The position numbers and the translations under genes were made by a program. Below are positions 1 through 8,149 of a DNA stretch of 64,000 nt, piece after piece. The stretch is from Arthrobacter agilis (lineage in GTDB: Bacteria; Actinomycetota; Actinomycetes; Actinomycetales; Micrococcaceae), in assembly GCF_002157505.1 (NCBI RefSeq), contig NZ_NFSC01000031.1:248001-312000 (forward strand), written 5' to 3'. The number at the start of each line of letters is the position of its first letter. The stretch's first letter is position 1. The notes below the pieces were generated by a model. The model was not told where the DNA came from. It was given only the letters and a program-made list of their open reading frames with translations, and did no database searches.

Positions 1-463
1 CCTCCCCGAGGACCGCGGAATCGCGCAGGAGCGGTCCGATGAGCCGCATGACCATCGCGCGGGCGGTCTCGATCCCGTGGCTCAGGTACGCCGCTCCGAT
101 CACGGCTTCCATGGTGTCCGCGAGGATGGAGGCCTTGTCGCGGCCGTTGGTGAGCTTCTCCCCCTGGCCGAGCAGCACGTAGTTGCCGAGATCGAGGGCG
201 CGGGCCACCCCCGCCAGCGCCTTGGTGCTGACGACGGCGGAGCGCCGCTTCGCGAGTTCACCCTCGGACAGTCCGGGATTGTCCCGGTACAGCGCGTCCG
301 TCACGGACAGGCCGAGCACGGAGTCGCCGAGGAACTCCAGGCGCTCGTTCGTGGGGATCCCGCCCTGTTCGTAGGCGTAGGACCGGTGCGTCAGGGCAAG
401 ACGAAGCGTCTCGGTGTCGATATCGACACCGAGACGCTTCGTGAGTTCTGCTGTATTCTTCAC
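1..463 (-). CDS. rnc: Ribonuclease III, N-terminal part (3' end outside window)
   Basis: Cleaves double-stranded RNA in rRNA and mRNA processing. About 154 residues are visible, and the gene runs off the window at base 1, so the C-terminal dsRNA-binding domain is not seen. The RNase III signature [10 protein letters not shown] lies at about residues 39-48, and the second acidic cluster (ADTME, D116 and E119) is intact. I place the start at a GTG (461-463, VKNTAEL...) because family similarity begins immediately after it; no clear Shine-Dalgarno precedes it, so the start is moderately certain. It lies 74 bases after rpmF in the usual DUF177-rpmF-rnc order. Codons for residues 8-21 form a perfect 42-bp palindrome (401-442), a possible self-cleavage site. 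Confidence 0.95.
   Translation of the reverse strand, partial: MKNTAELTKRLGVDIDTETLRLALTHRSYAYEQGGIPTNERLEFLGDSVLGLSVTDALYRDNPGLSEGELAKRRSAVVSTKALAGVARALDLGNYVLLGQGEKLTNGRDKASILADTMEAVIGAAYLSHGIETARAMVMRLIGPLLRDSAVLGE
401..442. repeat. Perfect 42-bp palindrome inside the rnc coding start
   Basis: Bases 401-421 are the exact reverse complement of 422-442. The element covers exactly 14 in-frame codons of rnc ([14 protein letters not shown]), beginning about 21 bases after the start codon. The transcript could fold into a nearly continuous stem of about 19 pairs with a minimal loop. This resembles an RNase III substrate, so autoregulation is a reasonable inference but is not shown. Confidence 0.9.
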
Positions 464-537
464 AACCGCATCAGCTGATCCAGCATCGGACGGATGCCTG
501 CCGCAGCACCAGGCGTGCGGCAGGCTGCGGTCCGTTG

Positions 538-741
538 TTAGACGTCGGCTACCTTGCGGCCCTTGTACTCAAGGAACAGCGGGGTACCGGCTGAGTCGGT
601 GACAACCTTGGCCTGGTGGGCGAGGCTGTAGGTGACGCGGCCGTTCTCGATGGTCTTGACCAGCTTGGGCGCGGTTGCCTTCCACTGGGACCGGCGTGCA
701 CGGGTATTCGCGCGGGACATCTTCCGCTTCGGGACAGCCAC
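538..741 (-). CDS. rpmF: 50S ribosomal protein L32
   Basis: Small ribosomal protein of the large subunit, 67 residues, beginning [20 protein letters not shown], the canonical L32 N-terminus. The C-terminal half (residues about 25-67) lacks the Cys-x2-Cys pairs seen in zinc-binding L32 forms, so this looks like the zinc-independent type. The start lies 2 bases after the stop of the DUF177 gene, so the two are almost certainly cotranscribed and possibly translationally coupled. It is followed by rnc, the usual actinobacterial order. Confidence 0.97.
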   Translation of the reverse strand: MAVPKRKMSRANTRARRSQWKATAPKLVKTIENGRVTYSLAHQAKVVTDSAGTPLFLEYKGRKVADV

Positions 742-743
742 GG

Positions 744-1310
744 CTAACTCTCTTCTCTCTCGTCTGACTCTGACTTGGTTGCCGCGTCATTCTCAGCGGC
801 GGTGCCTGCCAGCCCGGCAAGGGCTGACCAGCGAGGATCCAAAACTTCATGGTGGTGGTCCGGATCATCGTTGAGCCGGGCTCCGCATTCGGAGCACAGA
901 CCCTTGCAATCCTCCCGGCACACCGGCTGGAATGGCAGCGACGTAACCACTGCATCCCTCAGCACGGGTTCCAGATCGACCGAATCGTTCTCCACCCTGT
1001 GCTGTTCTTCGTCCTCTTCCACCGACAGCGACTGGGAGTCGCTGTAGAAGAAGAGCTCCTGGATGTCCACATCGCGGTCGAACCGCAGTGGCTCCAGGCA
1101 ACGGCCGCACTCGCCGGTTACCTCGACGTTTGCCGTTCCCGACACCAGGATTCCCTCGTGCACCGATTCGAACCGCAGGTCCAGTTCCATCTCGGAACCT
1201 TCCTGCACACCGATCAGTGCGACGCCGAAGTCCTTCGGTGCCGGTACATGTTCTTCAACTGTCCGCATGCTTCCCGGACTGCGTCCGAGATCCTTGACAC
1301 TGAAAGTCAA
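744..1310 (-). CDS. DUF177 (YceD-type) protein, conserved partner of rpmF
   Basis: DUF177 proteins are encoded immediately upstream of rpmF in many bacteria and are linked to 23S rRNA/L32 maturation; the molecular role is not settled. At 188 residues it carries ECGRCL (C68, C71) and a second cysteine group C131, C135, C139, C142 ([13 protein letters not shown]), a likely metal-binding arrangement. Acidic stretches lie around residues 98-112 and at the C-terminus. The nearest conventional start is a TTG at 1308-1310 without a Shine-Dalgarno. Eight codons upstream, an ATT at 1332-1334 sits 5 bases after a perfect AGGAG and in frame; translation may begin there, giving 196 residues. Confidence 0.9.
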   Translation of the reverse strand: MTFSVKDLGRSPGSMRTVEEHVPAPKDFGVALIGVQEGSEMELDLRFESVHEGILVSGTANVEVTGECGRCLEPLRFDRDVDIQELFFYSDSQSLSVEEDEEQHRVENDSVDLEPVLRDAVVTSLPFQPVCREDCKGLCSECGARLNDDPDHHHEVLDPRWSALAGLAGTAAENDAATKSESDEREES

Positions 1311-1425
1311 AGGCGAACTGAGATCGCTTTTAATGGTGACTCCTGTAGAACATATGACCGACGTACCATCTTAGCCTGATGAGGCGGGCAGTCCCAAAAC
1401 GCCGGGGCCGCCAGCAGGGTGCGGG

Positions 1426-1947
1426 TCACGCCTCTCCGGGGCGATCGTCGGCGTCCCGTTCCGTGCGTGGGTCCCCGTCGGACGGCACCAGGCGGCGGAA
1501 CACCGCGTCCGGGACGAACGGTCGCACATCGCCGCCGAGGAACGCGACCTCTTTGAGGAGCGTCGAGGAGACGTGCGCGAACTCGCTGCCCGTGGGCAGG
1601 AGGACGGTGTCGACGCCGGCGAGGTGGCGGTTCATCGTGGCCATGGGGAGTTCGTAGTCGAAATCGAGCCCGGACCTCAGTCCCTTCACGAGGGCCGTCG
1701 CGCCATGCTCCCTGCAGAAGTCGGCCAGGAGGCCGGAGCCCATCGGGAGCACCGTGACCCCGCTGAGGTGGGAGAGGCTCCCCGCACAGAACGCGATGCG
1801 GTCGTCCAGGGGGAACCGGTACTTCTTCGCATAGTTCGTCGACACCGCGACGATCACCTCGTCGAACAGGCGGGCGGCCCGGCTGATGATCTCGATGTGT
1901 CCGTTGTGGAGGGGATCGAAGGATCCGGGGCAGACGGCGCGGCTCAT
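1426..1947 (-). CDS. coaD: Pantetheine-phosphate adenylyltransferase
   Basis: Transfers AMP from ATP to 4'-phosphopantetheine to form dephospho-CoA, the penultimate CoA step, in the cytoplasm. The nucleotidyltransferase motif GSFDPLHNGH lies at residues 8-17, and the later VSSTLLKEVA segment matches the family ISST motif. At 173 residues it is slightly longer than the usual ~160 because of a charged tail (SDGDPRTERDADDRPGEA). ATG start after a G-rich stretch. 115 bases separate it from the DUF177 gene. In many actinobacteria rsmD directly precedes coaD; here about 4.5 kb of plus-strand genes lie between them. Confidence 0.96.
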   Translation of the reverse strand: MSRAVCPGSFDPLHNGHIEIISRAARLFDEVIVAVSTNYAKKYRFPLDDRIAFCAGSLSHLSGVTVLPMGSGLLADFCREHGATALVKGLRSGLDFDYELPMATMNRHLAGVDTVLLPTGSEFAHVSSTLLKEVAFLGGDVRPFVPDAVFRRLVPSDGDPRTERDADDRPGEA

Positions 1948-2094
1948 GCCCCCACGCTACCCAGTCGGGCTGGCTCCGTGGCAATGGGACGTGGCAATGG
2001 GACGTGCACGGAGAGCATGGGAAGAGGAGCGTGCCTCTTCCTTTCCGGCCGACACGGGAGGCATCCGGCTGGCAGGAGCGGCGATACTGGTGTC

Positions 2095-3330
2095 ATGACG
2101 ACGGAAGCGCGCACGACCATCCCCCCGGCCAGCGGCACGGCGCCGTGGGCGAGAGCGGCGCGCGGCGCGAACCTGCTCGGCAGCGACGGCAGGCTCGGCA
2201 TCACGATCTTCGAGGAGGTGACGGCCCTCGCGCAGCAGCATTCGGCGATCAACCTCGGGCAGGGTTTCCCGGACGAGGACGGGCCGCAGGAGATCCTCGA
2301 GGCTGCCCGCACCGCGATCGCCGAGGGCGCCAACCAGTACGCCCCCGGGCAGGGGCTCGCGGTCCTGCGCTCAGCGATCGCCGCGCACCAGGAGCGTTTC
2401 TACGGCCTGCACGTCGATCCGCAGACCGAGGTCATCGTCAGCACCGGGGCCACGGAGTCGATTGCGGCCGCGATCCTCGCCTTCGCCGGGCCGGGTGACG
2501 AGGTGCTCACCTTCGAGCCCTTCTACGACTCCTACGGTGCCGTGATCGGGCTCTCGGGTGCCACGCACACCACCGCACCCCTTCGGGCTCCGGACTTCCA
2601 GCCCGACGCCGCCTCGCTGGAGGCCGCCTTCAGCGAGCGCACCCGGGTCGTCGTCGTCAACAATCCGCACAATCCGACGGGCAGCGTCTTCGCCCGTCCG
2701 GCCCTCGAACTCATCGTGCAGCTGGCGGAGCGCTACGGGGCCATCATCGTGACGGACGAGGTGTACGAGCACCTGACGTTCGGGAGCAGGCACCTGCCGA
2801 TCGCTTCCCTGCCGGGCGCGGCCGGGCGCACCCTGACCATCTCCTCCGCGGGCAAGACGTTCTCGGTGACCGGCTGGAAGGTCGGCTGGCTCAGCGGCCC
2901 CGCGGAACTGGTGGCGCAGGTCCGCACCGTCAAGACCTTCCTGACGTACACCTCGGGAACGCCGTTCCAGGGTGCCGTCGCCCTGGGCCTGGGGCTGCCC
3001 GACGACTACTTCTCCTCCACCGCGGCGACGCTGCGGAAGAAACGCGACCTCCTGGGTGAGGGCCTCCGGGCCGCGGGCTTCGACGTCTTCGAGCCGCAGG
3101 GCACGTTCTTCACCGTGGTCGATGCCGCTCCCCTGGGCATCGACGATGCAACCGACCTCGCGCGACGCCTGCCGTCCCTGATCGGGGTCGCGGCCATCCC
3201 GGTGGCGGTGTTCTGCCACGAGGAGGGCGCTGACCACACGCGCTCCATGCTCCGGTTCGCCTTCTGCAAGAAGTTCGACGTGATCGAGGAGGGGGCCCGA
3301 CGCCTCGCCACGCTGCGGGAGCGCGTGTGA
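2095..3330 (+). CDS. PLP-dependent class I/II aminotransferase (DapC/kynurenine aminotransferase-like)
   Basis: A fold-type I aminotransferase of 411 residues. Visible motifs: the substrate-side INLGQGFPDEDGP segment, NNPHNPTG, the DEVYEHLTF aspartate segment, and SSAGKTFSVTGWKVGW with the PLP-binding lysine at about K254. This family includes actinobacterial N-succinyldiaminopimelate aminotransferases (DapC) and kynurenine/methionine aminotransferases; sequence alone does not fix the substrate. The ATG at 2095 is preceded by AGGAG about 16 bases upstream, rather far. The reading frame stays open well upstream but family similarity starts after 2095. Its stop overlaps the next gene's GTG by 4 bases, so the two are coupled. 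Confidence 0.9.
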   Translation: MTTEARTTIPPASGTAPWARAARGANLLGSDGRLGITIFEEVTALAQQHSAINLGQGFPDEDGPQEILEAARTAIAEGANQYAPGQGLAVLRSAIAAHQERFYGLHVDPQTEVIVSTGATESIAAAILAFAGPGDEVLTFEPFYDSYGAVIGLSGATHTTAPLRAPDFQPDAASLEAAFSERTRVVVVNNPHNPTGSVFARPALELIVQLAERYGAIIVTDEVYEHLTFGSRHLPIASLPGAAGRTLTISSAGKTFSVTGWKVGWLSGPAELVAQVRTVKTFLTYTSGTPFQGAVALGLGLPDDYFSSTAATLRKKRDLLGEGLRAAGFDVFEPQGTFFTVVDAAPLGIDDATDLARRLPSLIGVAAIPVAVFCHEEGADHTRSMLRFAFCKKFDVIEEGARRLATLRERV

Positions 3331-4181
3331 GCGATTCCCGGGAGCCGGAGTCCGACGGCGACTTCGACGTCCCCACGCGCTGGCTGCCGGGCGCCGCTGC
3401 CTATGCGGAGATCGACGAGGACGCCTACATCGACGGGGCGCTGATCCTCAGCATCGGTGGCGCGCAGCAGTCCCACGTCGACCTGCGGCACCCCGACCGG
3501 GTGTTCTACGAATACCTCCAGCGCATCGCCCGGGTTCTCGACCTGGTGCGGCCCCCCGCCGCTCCCCTGCGGATCCTGCACCTCGGCGCGGGGGCACTGA
3601 CCCTCGTCCGGTACGTCCAGGCGACCCGTCCGGGGTCCGCGCAGGTGGCGGTCGACCTGGAGACCGACCTCATCGACTTCGTCCTCGACGCCATGCCGCT
3701 CCCGGACGGCACGGTGTGCGAAGTCGTCGTCGCCGACGCCGCGGACGCGGTCCTCGAGCAGCCGGACGCCGCCTTCGACGCCGTCGTGCTCGACATCTTC
3801 GCCGGAGCCGACGCGCCCGCCCACCTGACCACCGCGGACTTCGCGGCCCACCTACTGAGGGTCTGCGCGGAGGACGGGGTGGTCCTGGTGAACGTCGGGG
3901 ACGACCCGCCGCTCGCCTTCGCCCGCGCGCAGAGCCGGCAGCTGTCCTCGCTCGCGGCAGGGACCGCCGTCCTGACCGAGGCCGGCATGGTCGGCGGCGA
4001 GCATCCCGGCAACGTCATCATCGCCGCCCGCCCCGCGGGCTGGCCGGACGCATGGACGCACGCACTCCTCGCAGCGGGGCCGCACCCGGCGGCAGTCCTC
4101 GTGGGCCGGGATCGCGAGGCCTTCGAGCAGGCGTTTTCGCAGGCCTCCGGGCAGGCACGCGAGCAGGGACGCGGGCAGTAG
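3327..4181 (+). CDS. Spermidine synthase-like methyltransferase-fold protein
   Basis: 284 residues, GTG start overlapping the upstream stop (GTGA). The central part has a Rossmann/SAM-type fold signature: ILHLGAGALTL (motif I, about residues 87-97), an acidic VDLETDL segment (motif II) and FDAVVLDIFAGADAPAHLTT, closely resembling spermidine synthase and related spermine/spermidine-synthase-domain proteins. There are no N-terminal membrane segments, so it is a stand-alone soluble version. The C-terminus is an Ala/Gln/Arg-rich tail (QASGQAREQGRGQ). Whether it makes polyamines is unknown; many actinobacterial proteins of this group lack proven aminopropyltransferase activity. Coupling to an aminotransferase suggests a shared small-molecule pathway. 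Confidence 0.8.
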   Translation: MSDSREPESDGDFDVPTRWLPGAAAYAEIDEDAYIDGALILSIGGAQQSHVDLRHPDRVFYEYLQRIARVLDLVRPPAAPLRILHLGAGALTLVRYVQATRPGSAQVAVDLETDLIDFVLDAMPLPDGTVCEVVVADAADAVLEQPDAAFDAVVLDIFAGADAPAHLTTADFAAHLLRVCAEDGVVLVNVGDDPPLAFARAQSRQLSSLAAGTAVLTEAGMVGGEHPGNVIIAARPAGWPDAWTHALLAAGPHPAAVLVGRDREAFEQAFSQASGQAREQGRGQ

Positions 4182-4347
4182 CCCAAACGGCAGGAGCGGT
4201 GTGGCATCCGCGTCCCAGGCGTGATAGTCCGCCCTTGGCTTGTCAAGCCGGATTCCTCCTCGCGCTGGTTCCCCTGCTTCTTCTAGCCTGAGAGAGCTTG
4301 AGCAGCCGGGCATCGAAGACCTTCGCGTCATCGGGGGGACCTGGACC

Positions 4348-4737
4348 ATGAACCACAAACTGCGAGTCACCGTTCGCCTCGACATCGACCTCCGCTGGGC
4401 GCGCATGGATGTACGTGGATGCCTCACCGAGGAGAACTGCCGGGCCCTCCTGCCCATCGTCCGACGCAGCTTCCGCTTCCTGCAGGAGCCGAACGTCGTG
4501 ATCGATGTGAGCAGCGCGCAGCACATCGACCCCGGGGGCGTCGACGCCCTCGAACGTCTTGGGATCACAGGATCGACCGCGCACCCCGTCCTCGGGATCG
4601 CGGGATCGATTGCGCACCCCGTCCTCGGCGACGGCCTCGGCACCTGCTCGCTGATCGTGCCGGAGGTCCTGCCCGCGTGCCCCTCCCGCTTTCCCCGGCC
4701 GCACGGCAGCCACCGCTTCGCCCGCATGAGTGCCTGA
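4348..4737 (+). CDS. Small STAS-like protein with internal tandem duplication
   Basis: 129 residues from the ATG at 4348 (G-rich stretch just upstream). The N-terminal two thirds read like a STAS/anti-sigma-antagonist fold: RVTVRLDIDLRWARMDVRG, a helix with ENCRALLPIVRR, then NVVIDVSSAQHIDPGGVDAL, resembling the beta strand and loop that carry the phosphorylatable Ser in SpoIIAA proteins. Here the loop reads HIDPGGVDAL, so the usual D-S-S-G phosphosite serine is replaced by proline. The C-terminal third is built on two copies of an 11-residue unit (GI-x-GS-x-AHPVL) and then a Pro/Arg/His-rich tail. An upstream in-frame ATG at 4240 is possible but less convincing. Function unknown. Confidence 0.6.
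   Translation: MNHKLRVTVRLDIDLRWARMDVRGCLTEENCRALLPIVRRSFRFLQEPNVVIDVSSAQHIDPGGVDALERLGITGSTAHPVLGIAGSIAHPVLGDGLGTCSLIVPEVLPACPSRFPRPHGSHRFARMSA
4561..4626 (+). repeat. Two tandem 33-bp coding repeats
   Basis: 4561-4593 and 4594-4626 are near-identical 33-base units differing at a handful of positions, each ending gcgcaccccgtcctc. They encode two 11-residue copies (GITGSTAHPVL, GIAGSIAHPVL) inside the small STAS-like protein. The reading frame is kept, so this is an in-frame duplication. Confidence 0.9.
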
Positions 4738-4948
4738 ACCTCCCCCGAACCGGCACCCCGTCTGCGCGGCAGGTGCGTCGACGGAACGACTCCCACCCCA
4801 CCTGACAGGAGCACCCTCGGCCCATCTGCGGGGCCGGCGGGCCCGAACCACCTGCACGCAGGCTCCGTCCTGGCGGCGGTACCCTGAGGAAGAAGCCTGC
4901 CGACGCCGGGCTCGCAGGACCGCAGGACGGAACAGGGAGGAGACAGCA

Positions 4949-5545
4949 GTGGCAGGCCTTCCCTATCTCCGGTCCCTCGTCCTCGTCTCGCTCGTCCTGT
5001 CGGTCTCGTCCGCGTCGCACGTCCTCGCGGAGGGCCATCTGCCCGCACCCGGGGTCCTGCTCCTGTTCGGCGTGCTCCTCCTCGTACCGATGACGCTGCT
5101 CGGCCGGCGGACGCTCTCCCTCCGCTCGTCGCTGCTGGCCATGGGCGCCGGGCAGTTCCTGCTGCACACCCTCTTCGGGATGACCGCCGTCCCCGCAGTG
5201 TGCGAGAGCTCCTCGGCGCTGCCCGGCCACCACGCCGCGTTCGAACTCGCCTGCTCGCCCGTGGCGCAGGGTGCCATGGGTCCGGTGGCAACCGACGCCC
5301 CCGTCATGGTCCTCCTCCACGGGATAGCCACGGTGCTCCTGGCGGTCGCCACCTCGCGGAGTGACGAGGCCGCTGCCCTCCTCCGCGCCTGGCTGCGGCC
5401 CCTCCTGACCCTTCCCGCCGTCGCATGCCCGGCTCCGACGCGCCGCCCGGTCCTCGACGTGCCACCGCCCGTTCCACCGCTGTCCGTCCACGCCTCGGTC
5501 CCGACCCTGCGGGGTCCCCCGCTCCGCGTAACGCAGCCCGCCTGA
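4949..5545 (+). CDS. Four-helix membrane protein upstream of YcnI
   Basis: 198 residues starting at GTG 4949, chosen because GGGAGG at 4935-4940 sits 8 bases upstream. Hydrophobic segments appear at about residues 6-24, 34-52, 58-78 and 112-130. Potential metal ligands lie in or beside them: HVLAEGH, LLHTLF, CESSSALPGHH, ELAC and MVLLH. The C-terminal ~60 residues are proline-rich and probably cytoplasmic or exposed. It is not a family I can name. It precedes a DUF1775/YcnI gene, and such genes are often paired with copper-handling membrane proteins, so a role in copper acquisition or delivery is an inference. Confidence 0.75.
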   Translation: MAGLPYLRSLVLVSLVLSVSSASHVLAEGHLPAPGVLLLFGVLLLVPMTLLGRRTLSLRSSLLAMGAGQFLLHTLFGMTAVPAVCESSSALPGHHAAFELACSPVAQGAMGPVATDAPVMVLLHGIATVLLAVATSRSDEAAALLRAWLRPLLTLPAVACPAPTRRPVLDVPPPVPPLSVHASVPTLRGPPLRVTQPA

Positions 5546-5663
5546 CCCTGCCTTCCCCGACGGAACCCGGGTCGATCGGCGGTCCTGCCCCGAGTCCGAT
5601 TCCCAGTTCCCTCCTGCTGCCGTCCGCCCTCGCGGGCTGCAGCGCATCCCGAAAGGCAGTTCC

Positions 5664-6392
5664 ATGATGTCGTCCTACCCTCAGCGCGCCTTCACCGGTG
5701 TCGCACTCACCACCGCCGGACTGATGGCCCTCGGCCTCGGCGCCGCAAGCGCCCACGTCTCGGTCGCACCCACGTCCACGACCGAGAACGGCTACTCCCA
5801 GCTCACCTTCAGCGTGCCCAGCGAGTCCGAGACCGCAGCGACGAATCAGCTCGAAGTGCAGCTTCCCACCGACCAGCCCTTCACCTCGGTCCGCGTCAAG
5901 CCCGTCGAGGGCTGGACGGCGGAGGTCGTCTCCGGCGCCCTGCCCGAGCCGGTCACGACGACCGACGGCGCAACGCTCACCGAAGCTCCCCTGTCCGTCG
6001 TGTGGACCGCGGAACCGGGCGCCGAGATCTCGCAGCAGGAATACCAGACCTTCTCGATCTCCGTGGGACGCCTGCCCGAGGCAGGCTCCACGGTGATGCT
6101 CCCGACGACCCAGTCCTACACCGATGGCGAGGTCGTCGAGTGGAACCAGGAGACCGAGGGCGCGGAGGAGCCCGAGAAGCCGGCGCCGTCCTTCGTCACC
6201 ACCGCAGCGGTCGAGGGCGACGCTTCGCACGGGACTCCGGAGACCGCCGGGACCCCGGAAGCCATCGACGCCGAGCAGGCCTCGGACACGACGGCAGGAT
6301 CTTCGTCGACACTCGGGTGGGCGGGTCTCGTCGCCGGTCTGCTCGGACTGGCCGCCGGGGCAACCGCCCTGGTCCGGACGCGCAGGGCATAA
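5664..6392 (+). CDS. YcnI-family (DUF1775) copper-associated surface protein
   Basis: 242 residues. The Sec signal peptide (residues 1 to about 30) ends ...GAASA, so after cleavage the mature protein begins with His (HVSVAPTS), the copper-ligating N-terminal histidine expected in DUF1775 proteins. The family's tryptophan is likely in VEGWTAEV or VVWTAEPG. After the domain (to about residue 160) come a Glu/Pro-rich linker and a C-terminal membrane helix (LGWAGLVAGLLGLAAGATAL) with RTRRA at the inside end, so it is anchored at the outer face of the membrane. A ribosome binding site-like GAAAGGCAG precedes the ATG. Known members bind Cu(II) for copper homeostasis. Confidence 0.9.
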   Translation: MMSSYPQRAFTGVALTTAGLMALGLGAASAHVSVAPTSTTENGYSQLTFSVPSESETAATNQLEVQLPTDQPFTSVRVKPVEGWTAEVVSGALPEPVTTTDGATLTEAPLSVVWTAEPGAEISQQEYQTFSISVGRLPEAGSTVMLPTTQSYTDGEVVEWNQETEGAEEPEKPAPSFVTTAAVEGDASHGTPETAGTPEAIDAEQASDTTAGSSSTLGWAGLVAGLLGLAAGATALVRTRRA

Positions 6393-6418
6393 CCTTCCGG
6401 GAAGTAGAGCGGAGTTCC

Positions 6419-6452
6419 GGCGCGGTGCCGGTAGGCGAACCGGCACCGCGCC
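6419..6452. terminator. Bidirectional hairpin between ycnI and rsmD
   Basis: A perfect 14-bp stem (6419-6432 with 6439-6452) and a 6-base loop AGGCGA lie between the converging ycnI and rsmD genes. There is no long T tract, as is common in high-GC genomes. Confidence 0.75.
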
Positions 6453-6486
6453 TCCGGGGGCTTCCCCCACGGCAGACCCTAGCGGC

Positions 6487-7059
6487 TCAGTCGACGGCGG
6501 GCTCCAGGAACCAGAGGCGCGTCTCGCCGTACTTCTTGTCCGAGAAGCGTTCGAGCCACGCGGGCCACTCCGGTTCCGGGGACCTCGCGGATCGCTCGAC
6601 CACGACGACGGCGCCCTCCGACAGCCTCGACTGCAGGGCCGCGAGGACGGCGAGCACCCCGTCCTCGCGGACGGTGTAGGGCGGGTCCATCAGGACGAGG
6701 TCCCAGGTCAGTTCCGGCGCGACGCGCTCGAGGTAGGTCTCGACCTTCGTCCGGTGCACCCGGACGGCCGTCCAGCCGAGCACGCGGTTCACCAGGTCCG
6801 CGTTGCGCTGGGCGACGGCGGCCGCCCGGTCGGCGGATTCGACGAGGTCCACGGAAGCCGCACCGCGGCTCGCACTCTCCACGCCGAGCGAGCCGGACCC
6901 GGCGTAGAGGTCCAGGACGTGCGCTCCGTGGATCACTCCGTAGGATTCCAGGCTGGAGAACAGGGCCTCCTTCACGCGGTCGGACGTCGGCCGCGTCCCG
7001 TTTCCCTCGACGCTGGTGAGGGTCGAGCCGCCCGCGGCTCCGGCGATGATTCGGGTCAT
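6487..7059 (-). CDS. rsmD: 16S rRNA (guanine966-N2)-methyltransferase
   Basis: Methylates G966 of 16S rRNA on the 30S subunit. 190 residues from the ATG at 7057-7059 (MTRIIAGAAGGSTL). Motif I is VLDLYAGSGSLGVESASRGA and motif IV is the N6/N2-type LMDPPYTV. A GTRPTSDRVKEALFSSL segment is typical of RsmD. The frame stays open a further 55 codons upstream into the ModC region, but the canonical R-I-I-A-G start motif fixes the ATG. It begins 10 bases after modC ends, so it may be transcribed with the mod operon. It normally sits between recG and coaD. Confidence 0.95.
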   Translation of the reverse strand: MTRIIAGAAGGSTLTSVEGNGTRPTSDRVKEALFSSLESYGVIHGAHVLDLYAGSGSLGVESASRGAASVDLVESADRAAAVAQRNADLVNRVLGWTAVRVHRTKVETYLERVAPELTWDLVLMDPPYTVREDGVLAVLAALQSRLSEGAVVVVERSARSPEPEWPAWLERFSDKKYGETRLWFLEPAVD

Positions 7060-7069
7060 GCTGACGACT

Positions 7070-8149
7070 CTATCGTCCGCCCGCGGGACTTCGCAGACCG
7101 GCCTCGTCCACTGGATAGACGGTTGCATCCGCAGGGTGGACGCCCAGGAAGATCCGGACACCGGGGGCGATTCCGAGCCCGACGGCGGTCGCCGGCGCGA
7201 CGTCGGCGGCAACCCCGCCCGCATGCACCCGCACGAGATCGCCGCGGTGTTCGATGTCGTCGACCTCCGCTCCGATCCAGCTCCACCCCGAACCGGTCTC
7301 GGCTGTCCGGGACACTTCGACGCTGACCGGCCGCACGGCCAGGGCGAGGCGTGCTCCGACCGGCGCTTCGTGCTCCAGCTGTACTTCCAGTCCGTTGTCC
7401 GCCCGGAATCCCGCCGTCGTCCGCCGACCCGGGACGAGGTTCAGGCCGGCGAGGCGCGCACCGAAGCCTGTCACCGGGCGCGTCAGGACGTCCCGGGTGG
7501 TGCCCGACTCGACGATCCTGCCGCCCTCGAGGATGAGCACCCGGTCCGCGAGCAGGAAGGCGTCGAGCGGGTCGTGCGTCACGAGAATGGTCGAGCGTTC
7601 GGCCAGGACCTCCCTCAGGAGGGTGCGGAGGGCCGGGGCGACGCTGACGTCGAGCGCCGCGAGCGGCTCGTCGAGCAGCAGCAGCGACGGGTCGGCGGCC
7701 AGCGCCCGGGCGACGGCGACGCGCTGCGCCTGCCCGCCCGACAGCTGGGCGGGCCTGCGGGAGGCGAGGTCGTCGACGCCGACGCGTTCGAGCCAGTGCC
7801 GCGCCGTCGACCGGGCTGCCGACCTGTGCTGCCCGCGGCTCCGTGGGCCGAACGCGACGTTCTCCAGCACTGTGAGGTGGGGGAACAGCAGTGCTTCCTG
7901 CGCCAGGAGCGAGACACCGCGATGGCGTGGCTCGGTCAGGACGCGCCGGCCGCCCCCGACGTCGAAGAGGAGCGTGCCGTCCAGTTCCGCGCGGCCCGCC
8001 GCCGGGGCCAGGAGCCCCGCCACCAGGTCGAGCAGGGTGGACTTCCCCGCCCCGTTCGGGCCGAGGACTGCGAGCGTCTCCCCCGGGGCCAGCTCGAACG
8101 AGACGTCGAACCCCCGTTCCGGGAGGGTCGCCGTGAAGGTGAAGCCCAT
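7070..8149 (-). CDS. modC: Molybdate ABC transporter ATP-binding protein
   Basis: 359 residues. Walker A GPNGAGKST is near residue 30, Q-loop SLLAQEALLFPHLTV near 82, signature QLSGGQAQRVAVARAL near 135, Walker B LLLLDEPLAALD, and H-loop ILVTHDPLDAF. The C-terminal ~130 residues form the Mop/TOBE-type extension seen in ModC (ALAVRPVSVEVS, VEVDDIEHRGDLVRVHAGG-type strands). It energises molybdate import with ModB and ModA. Its ATG overlaps the modB stop by one base (TGATG), indicating translational coupling. Confidence 0.95.
   Translation of the reverse strand: MGFTFTATLPERGFDVSFELAPGETLAVLGPNGAGKSTLLDLVAGLLAPAAGRAELDGTLLFDVGGGRRVLTEPRHRGVSLLAQEALLFPHLTVLENVAFGPRSRGQHRSAARSTARHWLERVGVDDLASRRPAQLSGGQAQRVAVARALAADPSLLLLDEPLAALDVSVAPALRTLLREVLAERSTILVTHDPLDAFLLADRVLILEGGRIVESGTTRDVLTRPVTGFGARLAGLNLVPGRRTTAGFRADNGLEVQLEHEAPVGARLALAVRPVSVEVSRTAETGSGWSWIGAEVDDIEHRGDLVRVHAGGVAADVAPATAVGLGIAPGVRIFLGVHPADATVYPVDEAGLRSPAGGR

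Noticed and set aside
1573-2094. Long in-frame extension upstream of the aminotransferase
   Set aside because: It runs antisense through coaD and has no family similarity; the open frame reflects high GC.
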